From: WHSW01 sp963767285
Lineage (GTDB): Bacteria; Actinomycetota; Thermoleophilia; Solirubrobacterales; 70-9
DNA: 64,000 nt
Reading direction: 5' to 3'
Assembly: GCA_963767285.1 (NCBI GenBank)
Contig: CAVYDJ010000004.1
Span: 496,001 to 560,000 of the forward strand
This document shows positions 58,276 to 64,000 of the stretch, one piece after another (the first letter of the stretch is position 1; the number at the start of each line of letters is the position of its first letter). The translations under genes were made by a program, and so were the position numbers. The notes under the pieces are model-generated. The model did no database searches and had not been told where the DNA came from. It was given only the letters and a program-made list of their open reading frames with translations.

Positions 58276-58716
58276 ATGCCGGTCAAGACGGAAGCCGTCG
58301 GCAAGGGATATCCGCCCGTCACCTACGAGGTCGGGCGCGAGAAGATCCGCGAGTACGCGAACGCGATCGGGGCGACCAACCCGGTCCACCACGACCGCGA
58401 GGCCGCCCGGGCCGCCGGTTATCGCGACGTCGTCGCGCCGCCGATGTTCTGCGTCGTGTACTCGGGGCCTGCGCTGGGGCCGGGAATCGTCGATCCCGAG
58501 GTCGGGATCAACCTCGCCGCGATGGTCCACGGGGGCCAGGAGTTCGTGTGGGGCGAGCCGGTCTGCTCGGGCGACGAGATCACGACGACGGCGAAGGTGA
58601 GAGAGATCTACGAGCAGGACGGCAAGGGCTTCTACGTCTTCGAGTCCGTGTCCACCAACCAGGACGGGGCCGAGGTCGTGCGCGGGACCTGGACCGACAT
58701 CGTCCGCGGGGTGTGA
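58276..58716 (+). CDS. MaoC-like hydratase, HadA-type (FAS1-like dehydratase) subunit
   Basis: A 146-residue hot-dog protein: REKIREYANAIGATNPVHHDREAARAAGYRDVVAPPMFCVVY is the FAS1-like dehydratase domain found in HadA/HadC, and VHGGQEFVWGEPVCSGDEITTTAKV follows. On its own this subunit lacks the catalytic Asp/His and should pair with the next gene's product. TAGACT (58261-58266) ends 9 bases before the ATG and includes the preceding stop codon. Likely role: dehydrating 3-hydroxyacyl thioesters in fatty-acid elongation or breakdown. Confidence 0.88.
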   Translation: MPVKTEAVGKGYPPVTYEVGREKIREYANAIGATNPVHHDREAARAAGYRDVVAPPMFCVVYSGPALGPGIVDPEVGINLAAMVHGGQEFVWGEPVCSGDEITTTAKVREIYEQDGKGFYVFESVSTNQDGAEVVRGTWTDIVRGV

Positions 58717-58717
58717 G

Positions 58718-59116
58718 GTGACCGAGGTGAATCTGGAACCGGGAGCGGCGATCCCCGAGCTCAGGGTCACGCCGGACAAGTACCTGCCGCACCGCTACGC
58801 GGGCGCGTCGGGCGACTTCAACCCGATCCACATCGACCCCGAGTTCGCGAAGGCGGTCGGCCTGCCGCAGAACATTCTCCACGGGCTCTATTCGATGGCG
58901 ATCACGGCCCGTGGGGTGGCGGGGCTCGCCGACGGCGACCCTCGTGCGCTGAAGCGCCTGCGGGTCCAGTTCCGCGGCATGGGGATCCCCGAGCATGAGA
59001 TCACGGTCAGCGGCACGGTGACCGCGGTCGAGGGCGACTCGGTGACCGTCGACGTGGTCGCCGAGCAGGCCGGGAACCAGATCATCCGCAACGCCGAGGC
59101 CGAGATTCGGCTCTAA
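58718..59116 (+). CDS. MaoC-like dehydratase, HadB-type catalytic subunit
   Basis: A 132-residue hot-dog protein with the hydratase-2 motif YAGASGDFNPIHIDPEFAKAVG, whose Asp and His are catalytic, and LPQNILHGLYSMAITARGV. With the HadA-type neighbour one base upstream it would form an (R)-specific 3-hydroxyacyl dehydratase like mycobacterial HadAB. GTG 58718. No other fatty-acid gene is nearby, so whether it serves fatty-acid synthesis or another thioester is undecided. Confidence 0.9.
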   Translation: MTEVNLEPGAAIPELRVTPDKYLPHRYAGASGDFNPIHIDPEFAKAVGLPQNILHGLYSMAITARGVAGLADGDPRALKRLRVQFRGMGIPEHEITVSGTVTAVEGDSVTVDVVAEQAGNQIIRNAEAEIRL

Positions 59117-59141
59117 AAACGCCTGGGCGCGTTCCCGCGCC

Positions 59142-59163
59142 ACCCCGATCCTAGAATCGGGGT
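59142..59163. promoter_or_regulatory. palindrome surrounding the hrcA -10 element
   Basis: ACCCCGAT-CCTAGA-ATCGGGGT is a perfect 8-bp inverted repeat ending one base before the hrcA GTG. TAGAAT (59152-59157), a good -10 placed 6 bases before GTG 59164, overlaps its centre. With a leaderless transcript the repeat would act as DNA, as an operator rather than as an RNA hairpin. It does not match CIRCE or the HspR site HAIR. Confidence 0.5.
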
Positions 59164-60186
59164 GTGCTCTCAGAACGCCAGCAGCGGATCCTGAACCTGG
59201 TCGTCGGCGGCTACCTCGAGTCCGGGAAGCCGATCGGCTCGGCCGCGATCGCCGAGGACCCCGAGATCGAATGGGGGTCGTCGACCGTGCGCGCCGAGCT
59301 TTCGGCGCTCGAGCGCGAGGGCTTCCTCACTCATCCGCACACCTCGGCCGGGCGGGTCCCGACCGAGTCGGGGTATCGCTTCTACGCCGACGCCCTCGTC
59401 GCCGCCGAGGCGAAGCCGGGGCCGGCGAGCGGCACGATCGACCTGTCGCAGATGCGCCGCGAGGTCGAGGAGGCCCTGCGCGAGACCGCCTCGACCCTGT
59501 CGCGGATGACCGACCTGCTCGCGGTCGCGACGGCGCCACCCCCGTCGGCGGCCCGGATCCACCGTGTCGAGGCCCTGCAGTTGCAGCCGGGAACGGTGAT
59601 GGTGGTCGTCATCGCCTCCAACGGCGCGGTCACCAAGCGGATGTTCAACTTCGAGCGCCCGGTCGACCCGGGCCTCGTGGAATGGGCTTCGAGCTTCCTC
59701 AACGAGCGCCTTTCCGGGCTCGCGCTCGGCGCCCGGATGACCGGCGATCGGCTCGCCGATCCTGAGCTCGGGCCGGCCGAGCGGGGCTTCCTGGCCGAGG
59801 TGGGCGACGCCTTCACCGGGCTCGAGCGCGAGGCCGAGAGCGACATCTACGTCGAGGGCGCCGCGCGGCTGCTCTCTGCCGAACACGCCCCCGATCTGCC
59901 CCGGGCCGACTCGCTGATGCGCGCGCTGGAGCGGCGGGCGAACCTGCTCGAGGTCCTGCGCTCGACCCTCGACGAGCGCTCGGTGTTCATGTGGATCGGG
60001 GGCGAGAACCCGGCGCCGGAGCTGCGCTCGGTCAGCGTCGTCGGCGCCAACTACGGGCTCGGCTACCGCAACCTCGGCACGATCGGCGTTGTCGGCCCGC
60101 TGCGGATGGATTACGCGACCGCGATCGCCTCGGTCCGCGAGGCCGCCGGCGAGCTGTCCCGCTTCTTCGAATCGGTCTACGAGTAG
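59164..60186 (+). CDS. hrcA: heat-inducible transcription repressor HrcA
   Basis: A 340-residue repressor. The winged helix opens LSERQQRILNLVVGGYLESGKPIGS and continues SSTVRAELSALEREGFLTHPHTSAGRVPTE; the GAF-like dimer domain and the C-terminal VVGANYGLGYRNLGTIGVVGPLRMDYA block are typical. It normally binds CIRCE with GroEL as co-regulator. GTG 59164 follows TAGAAT by 6 bases, so the mRNA is leaderless. No CIRCE element was found before the gene; an unrelated palindrome covers the promoter. Followed 3 bases later by dnaJ. Confidence 0.95.
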   Translation: MLSERQQRILNLVVGGYLESGKPIGSAAIAEDPEIEWGSSTVRAELSALEREGFLTHPHTSAGRVPTESGYRFYADALVAAEAKPGPASGTIDLSQMRREVEEALRETASTLSRMTDLLAVATAPPPSAARIHRVEALQLQPGTVMVVVIASNGAVTKRMFNFERPVDPGLVEWASSFLNERLSGLALGARMTGDRLADPELGPAERGFLAEVGDAFTGLEREAESDIYVEGAARLLSAEHAPDLPRADSLMRALERRANLLEVLRSTLDERSVFMWIGGENPAPELRSVSVVGANYGLGYRNLGTIGVVGPLRMDYATAIASVREAAGELSRFFESVYE

Positions 60187-60189
60187 CCC

Positions 60190-61260
60190 GTGCCCCGCGA
60201 CTACTACGAGGTGCTGGGCGTCGCCCGCGATGCCGGCGAGGCGGAGATCAAGAAGGCGTTCCGCGGGCTCGCCCGCGAGCTGCACCCGGACGTCAACAGC
60301 CACGATCCGGAGGCGGAGGAGAAGTTCAAGGAAGCCGCCGAGGCCTACGAGGTGCTCGCCGATTCCGAGCGCCGGCGCACCTACGACGCATTCGGCCACG
60401 AGGGCCTGCGCAGCGGTGGCTGGTCGCCGCACGCCACGGGCGGGATCGAGGACATCCTCTCGGCGCTGTTCGGAGGCGGGGAGTCGCCGTTCGGCGACCT
60501 GTTCGGCGGCGGGCGCCGGGCGGGCCCGGCCTCGGGCGGCGACATCGGGGTGGAGGTCGAGATCACGCTCGCCGAGGTCGTCACCGGCGTGCGCCGCGAG
60601 GTCGCGTTCGAGTCCGTCTCGGCCTGCGAGCGGTGCAACGGCAACGGGGCCGAGCCGGGGACGCCGATCCGGACCTGCGAGACCTGCAACGGCGTCGGTC
60701 AGGTCCAGCAGGTGCGCCGCACGGCGTTCGGCCAGTTGGTCCAGACCGGTGCCTGCCCGACCTGCCGTGGGGACGGCAAGATCGCCGAGCAGCCGTGTGA
60801 GCGCTGCAACGGGGTCGGGCGCGAGGCGCGCGAGCGCACGTGGGACGTCGAGATCCCGGCCGGGATCGAATCCGGCCAGCGGATCAGGATCGCCGGGGCC
60901 GGGCACGCGGGCGGGCCGGGCGGGCGGGCCGGCGACCTCTACGTGATCGTCCGGGTCACCGAAGACGAGCGCTTCGAGCGCCGCGGGGAGGACCTCGTCT
61001 CGGTCGTCAGGGTGCCGGCGACGCTGGCCATGGTCGGCGGCAAGCTCTCGGTGCCGACGCTCGAGGGCGAGCGCGAGGTGAAGATTTCCGCCGGCACCCA
61101 GCAGGGCGAATCCGAGCGGTTGAAGGGACTTGGGCTGCCCTCGCTGCGCAACGGCCGGCGCGGCTCGCAGTACGTGCTCTTCGACCTCGTCGTCCCGAGC
61201 AAGCTCTCGAAGCGTCAGCGCGAGCTCGCCAAGCAACTGCACGATTCGATCGAAGAGTGA
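60190..61260 (+). CDS. dnaJ: chaperone DnaJ
   Basis: A 356-residue type I J protein. The J domain has the HPD motif (LARELHPDVNSHD); a Gly/Phe region (ALFGGGESPFGDLFGGGRR) follows; four CxxCxGxG zinc repeats occur (CERCNGNG, CETCNGVG, CPTCRGDG, CERCNGVG); the C-terminal substrate domains are complete. It stimulates DnaK. GTG 60190 lies 3 bases after hrcA. The prmA start overlaps its stop. Confidence 0.97.
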   Translation: MPRDYYEVLGVARDAGEAEIKKAFRGLARELHPDVNSHDPEAEEKFKEAAEAYEVLADSERRRTYDAFGHEGLRSGGWSPHATGGIEDILSALFGGGESPFGDLFGGGRRAGPASGGDIGVEVEITLAEVVTGVRREVAFESVSACERCNGNGAEPGTPIRTCETCNGVGQVQQVRRTAFGQLVQTGACPTCRGDGKIAEQPCERCNGVGREARERTWDVEIPAGIESGQRIRIAGAGHAGGPGGRAGDLYVIVRVTEDERFERRGEDLVSVVRVPATLAMVGGKLSVPTLEGEREVKISAGTQQGESERLKGLGLPSLRNGRRGSQYVLFDLVVPSKLSKRQRELAKQLHDSIEE

Positions 61261-62137
61261 TCAGACTCGCCGTCCGCTGCCGGCCGGAGCTCGCCGAGCG
61301 GGTGCTCGCCGACCTGCTCGAGCTCGCGCCGGGCGGGGTGGAGGAGGAGCGGGGAGGTGACTGGGTCGAGTATGCGATCTACGGTCCGCCCGGCGAGGTC
61401 CCCGACGCTCCCGGACATCGAGGCGGCCGGCCGGCGAGGGCCTGGTCGAGATCAGCACGACGGAGATCCCCGACGACTGGGCCGACCGCTGGCGCGACTT
61501 CCACGGGCCGGTCCTCGTCGCCGGCGGCCGGATCATCGTTCGTCCCTCGTGGGAGACCGTCCCACGCCCGACCCCCCGCACCCCCGCAGGCGAAGCCGAG
61601 GAGGTGGCGGGGATAGATGTCGTCATCGACCCCGGCCAGGCCTTCGGGACCGGCGCCCACGCAACGACGAAGCTCTGCCTCGAGCTCCTGCTCGAGCTCG
61701 CCGACGCCGGCGAGGCGACTGGTCCGCTCGCCGATCTCGGGACGGGTTCCGGGGTGCTCGCGATCGCAGCGGCGAAGCTCGGCTGGGATCCGGTGCTCGG
61801 CGTCGACAGCGAGGCGGCGGCGATCGAGGCCGCGGGCGACAACGCGGCAGCGAACGGGGTCACGCTCGAGCTCGAACGGCGGAACCTCCGCGAGCAGGAG
61901 CCGCCCGCGGCGCCGACCCTGGTCGCCAACCTGACCGCCCCGCTGCTCGAGGGGGTCGCGGAGCGGCTCGTCCGCCCGCCGGAGGTACTCGTCTGCTCCG
62001 GCCTGCTCGTCAGCGAGCTCGAACGGGTCACGGCCGCGTTCGCCGCCGCCGGCCTCGAGCGCGCGGATGAGCGCGCCGAGGGCGACTGGGCCGCGCTGCT
62101 TTGCCGATCCGTGGAATCCGACCCCGGTGCGGTTTAG
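61257..62137 (+). pseudogene. prmA: ribosomal protein L11 methyltransferase, two apparent frameshifts
   Basis: GTG 61257 overlaps the dnaJ stop (GTGA) and begins IRLAVRCRPELAERVLADLL, the PrmA N-terminal domain, up to IYGPPGEVPD. The frame then slips: LPDIEAAG is read one base later, and GEGLVEISTTEIPDDWADRW another base later. Removing one G near 61,407 and one C near 61,431 restores an intact protein of about 292 residues. The methyltransferase half is sound: GQAFGTGAHATTKLCLELL, ADLGTGSGVLAIAAAKLG and VANLTAPLL. Translation of only the intact 3' ORF (GTG 61604) would lack the L11-recognition domain. PrmA is dispensable in bacteria, so a real mutation is possible, but assembly error is the simpler reading. 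Confidence 0.75.
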
Positions 62138-62146
62138 GCTGCGCCA

Positions 62147-62644
62147 ATGAACACGATCGCAGTCACGTTCTACGACGTCGTCGTCTGGCTTCACATCAGC
62201 GCGGTGGTGCTCGCCTTCGGGGCCACGTTCGCGTTCGGGATCTACATCGCCCTGGCGCAGCGCAAGTACCCGCGCGCGATCCCGGCCGTGATCGAGGCGC
62301 AGACGATGATCAGCCGCTCGATGGTCACGATCGGCGGGATCGTGATCCTGATCACGGGCATCTACCTCACGGCCGACGTCTGGTCCTTCGGCGACTTCTT
62401 CGTCGTCTGGGGAATGCTCGCGATCATCGTCCTGCTCGGTCTCGTGCACGGCTTCTTCATCCCCAACGACACCCGCGCCCTGCGGGCGGCGAAGCGGGAC
62501 ATCGAGGCCGCCGGCCCGACCGGCGACGTCGAGCTCGGCGCCGAGTTCAACGAGCTCTCGGGCCGCAGCGCCCGGATGGGCCCGATCGCCGGCCTGATCG
62601 TGATCATCACGATCTACGTGATGGCCGCGAAGCCGTTCCTCTAG
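62147..62644 (+). CDS. DUF2269-like integral membrane protein
   Basis: A 165-residue protein with four helices: VVVWLHISAVVLAFGATFAF, RSMVTIGGIVILITGIYL, FFVVWGMLAIIVLLGLVHGFF and MGPIAGLIVIITIYVMAAKP. The His in WLHIS and the Gly/Arg pattern fit the DUF2269 family; members lie near terminal oxidases or are orphans, with no proven role. TAGGCT (62135-62140) ends 6 bases before the ATG. Its stop shares CTAG (62641-62644) with the convergent gene. Confidence 0.8.
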   Translation: MNTIAVTFYDVVVWLHISAVVLAFGATFAFGIYIALAQRKYPRAIPAVIEAQTMISRSMVTIGGIVILITGIYLTADVWSFGDFFVVWGMLAIIVLLGLVHGFFIPNDTRALRAAKRDIEAAGPTGDVELGAEFNELSGRSARMGPIAGLIVIITIYVMAAKPFL

Positions 62645-62964
62645 GCCCGCCGCGCGATCGCGATCGCCGCGGCGACCAGCGCCGTCGCGGCGAGCAGGCT
62701 TGCGACCGGACGCTCCTCGCCCATCACCGCCCCGTGCGCTGAGTCCGACATCACGGACGACCGCGTGCGGAAGGAGAACGCCGAGCCCGCCGAGGCCGCC
62801 GAGGCGACCGAGAACGCCGACACCACCGAGCCGATCGACCCGATCGAGAGCACCGAGCCCACCGATCCAATCGAGAGCACCGACCCCTTGGAAGCGATCG
62901 AGAGCAGCGAGTCCTCGGACCACAGCGAGAGCTTCGAGCCGGTCTCGTGGGCGGAATCGCTCAC
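62641..62964 (-). CDS. Ser-x-x tripeptide-repeat protein with C-terminal membrane anchor
   Basis: GTG 62964 to TAG 62641 encodes 107 residues. After a polar head (SDSAHETGSKLSLWSED) comes a run of about 47 residues in which every third residue is Ser: SVLSIGSVGSVLSIGSIGS is its core. Then a short linker (MSDSAHGAVMGEERP, which repeats the SDSAH of the start) and a tail helix VASLLAATALVAAAIAIARR that should anchor it in the membrane. A three-residue period suggests a beta-solenoid. The opposite strand also has an open frame (62765-63001), Glu/Ser/Thr/Pro-rich, overlapping murI by ATGA; I prefer the minus strand because it has an ordered repeat and an anchor, but this is not settled. Confidence 0.55.
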   Translation of the reverse strand: MSDSAHETGSKLSLWSEDSLLSIASKGSVLSIGSVGSVLSIGSIGSVVSAFSVASAASAGSAFSFRTRSSVMSDSAHGAVMGEERPVASLLAATALVAAAIAIARRA

Positions 62965-62997
62965 CGGCTCAGTCTCGCACCCGGAACAATCCCGCGC

Positions 62998-63822
62998 ATG
63001 AGCTCCGGCGGACCAGAGGCCACGCTGCCGATCGCCTTCTTCGACTCCGGCGTCGGCGGGCTCACCGTGCTCCACGAATGCCTTGTCTCGCTGCCGGAGG
63101 AGGACTACGTCTACCTCGGCGACGACGCGCGCTTCCCGTATGGGGCGAAGACGGACTCCGAGCTGCGCGAGTGCGCCGAGCGCAACACCGCCTACCTGCT
63201 CGACCGCGGGGCGAAGCTGATCGTGATCGCCTGCAACTCGGCGGCCTCGGCCGGCCTGGAGGCAGCGCGGTCGATCGCCGCCGAGCGCGGGGTGGAGGTG
63301 GTGGCGGTGATCGAGCCGGAGGCGGAGATCGCCGCCGCGATCACCGACTCGGGCCGGGTCGGCGTCCTGGCGACCCCGGCGACCGTCGACGGGGGGGCAT
63401 ACCTGCGCGCGCTCGGCAACCAGCATCGCGAGCTCACGGTGACCGAGGTGGCCGCGCCCGATCTGGCGGCGATCATCCAGCGCGGCTTCCCGTTCTCGGA
63501 GGACGTGGTCGAGACGGTGCGCTCCTACTGCGAGCCGCTCAAGCGCGCCGACGTCGACACGGTGATCCTCGGGTGCACGCACTATCCGCTCGTGCGCCCG
63601 ATGCTGCAGCGCTTCCTCGGCCGTGAAGTGCGGCTGGTGACCGCCGGGCACGCCCTCGCGGCGACCGCGCAGCGGATCCTCGAGTCGCGCGGCCTCGAGA
63701 GCGCCGGCGAGGGGGAGGGCACCTACCGGTTCCTCTGCACCGGCGATCCGGACGCGTTCCGCGAGCTCGGCACGCGGTTCCTGCAGCTGCCGCTCGGCGA
63801 GGTCGAGCGGGTCGACCTGTAG
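62998..63822 (+). CDS. murI: glutamate racemase
   Basis: A 274-residue racemase making D-glutamate for peptidoglycan. The FFDSGVGGLTVL start, DDARFPYGAK, catalytic Cys in VIACNSAASAG and the second catalytic Cys in LGCTHYPLVRP are all present. ATG 62998. There is no good -10 (AACAAT at 62985-62990 is the closest). Convergent/divergent neighbours suggest it is transcribed alone or with the downstream YqeY-family gene. Confidence 0.96.
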   Translation: MSSGGPEATLPIAFFDSGVGGLTVLHECLVSLPEEDYVYLGDDARFPYGAKTDSELRECAERNTAYLLDRGAKLIVIACNSAASAGLEAARSIAAERGVEVVAVIEPEAEIAAAITDSGRVGVLATPATVDGGAYLRALGNQHRELTVTEVAAPDLAAIIQRGFPFSEDVVETVRSYCEPLKRADVDTVILGCTHYPLVRPMLQRFLGREVRLVTAGHALAATAQRILESRGLESAGEGEGTYRFLCTGDPDAFRELGTRFLQLPLGEVERVDL

Positions 63823-63840
63823 GTCGTACCCTTGTAGGCG

Positions 63841-64000
63841 ATGCCCGAGACGATTCTCGAACAGGTCCAGAACGACACCCGCACGGCAATGAAGGCCGGC
63901 GAGCGCGAGCGCGTCGGCGCGCTGCGCCTGGTCGCCGACGCCCTGCAGAAGGACGCCAAGGCGGGGGGCGACGACGAGGTCGCGGTGCTGCGGCGTGAGC
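63841..64000 (+). CDS. GatB/YqeY domain protein, C-terminus beyond window
   Basis: ATG 63841 opens MPETILEQVQNDTRTAMKAG followed by ERERVGALRLVADALQKDAK, the start of a stand-alone YqeY protein, a helical tRNA-amidotransferase-like module of about 150 residues. Only 53 codons are in the window. TACCCT (63827-63832) ends 8 bases before the ATG. Confidence 0.85.
   Translation, partial: MPETILEQVQNDTRTAMKAGERERVGALRLVADALQKDAKAGGDDEVAVLRRE

Noticed and set aside
59100..59163. CIRCE element before hrcA
   Set aside because: The palindrome present (ACCCCGAT/ATCGGGGT) has the wrong sequence and spacer.
62765..63001. Plus-strand Glu/Ser/Thr/Pro-rich 78-codon ORF overlapping murI by ATGA
   Set aside because: Probably the complement of the Ser-x-x repeat gene; no anchor or ordered fold. 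Kept as an alternative in that feature's text.

Overview
The window is a high-GC (about 70 %), gene-dense bacterial chromosome segment with strong G/C third-codon bias. Gene content and order (mreBCD-mrdA-rodA-rng-rplU-rpmA; comEA-comEC-holA-rpsT-murJ-lepA; hrcA-dnaJ-prmA; proB/proA-nadD-rsfS), short TANNNT -10 elements sitting 6-10 bases before start codons, and several lineage-flavoured hypothetical proteins suggest an actinobacterium of the Thermoleophilia/Solirubrobacterales type. That placement is inference from protein style; no rRNA gene is present to confirm it.

Layout. 1-9.6 kb: aldo/keto reductase (cut by the window edge), trigger factor, a large unknown membrane protein, an SDR, a zinc lipoprotease, a PrsW-like protease, ClpP and ClpX (tig, clpP and clpX form a split chaperone/protease group). 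9.6-16 kb: valS, folC, a secreted amidase, a 28-residue membrane microprotein, a zinc-ribbon protein, ndk and maf, closed by a textbook Rho-independent terminator. 16-24.4 kb: the rod-shape operon mreB-mreC-mreD-mrdA-rodA running into rng-rplU-rpmA. 24.4-28 kb: ECF sigma/anti-sigma pair, a secreted endonuclease/exonuclease/phosphatase, obgE. 28-37.3 kb: a frameshifted ceramidase-like exoenzyme, proB, a trypsin-like protease, proA, nadD, rsfS, a DivIVA-like coiled coil and a DUF5995-type exported protein. 37.3-38.1 kb: an accessory islet with a LexA-like box, a PD-(D/E)XK endonuclease reading frame, tRNA-Ala(GGC) and an orphan Phd-like antitoxin, all in one open frame. 38.1-45 kb: stand-alone metabolic enzymes and a MarR/YceI divergent unit. 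45-64 kb: leuS, cupin, acyP, comEA-comEC, holA, rpsT, murJ with a C-terminal FHA domain, an M23 peptidase behind a CRP-like palindrome, lepA, two MaoC-type dehydratase halves, hrcA-dnaJ-prmA, a DUF2269 membrane protein, a Ser-x-x repeat protein, murI and the start of a YqeY-family gene.

Biology. The window is dominated by envelope growth (MreBCD, PBP2, RodA, MurJ, MurI, M23 and amidase hydrolases), protein quality control (Tig, ClpP, ClpX, DnaJ, HrcA) and translation (ValS, LeuS, L21, L27, S20, LepA, Obg, RsfS). The observations most worth following are the SOS-box/endonuclease/tRNA/antitoxin frame at 37.37-38.08 kb, the MurJ-FHA fusion, the tripeptide-repeat protein at 62.64-62.96 kb, pervasive leaderless promoters, and two genes (rng, folC) whose conserved N-termini require CTG starts. 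Three genes (ceramidase-like, FMN reductase, prmA) carry five apparent +1 frameshifts, all fixed by removing one G or C; assembly error must be excluded before they are called broken. No IS element, prophage, CRISPR array or rRNA was seen, and no gene-free stretch exceeds 300 bases.
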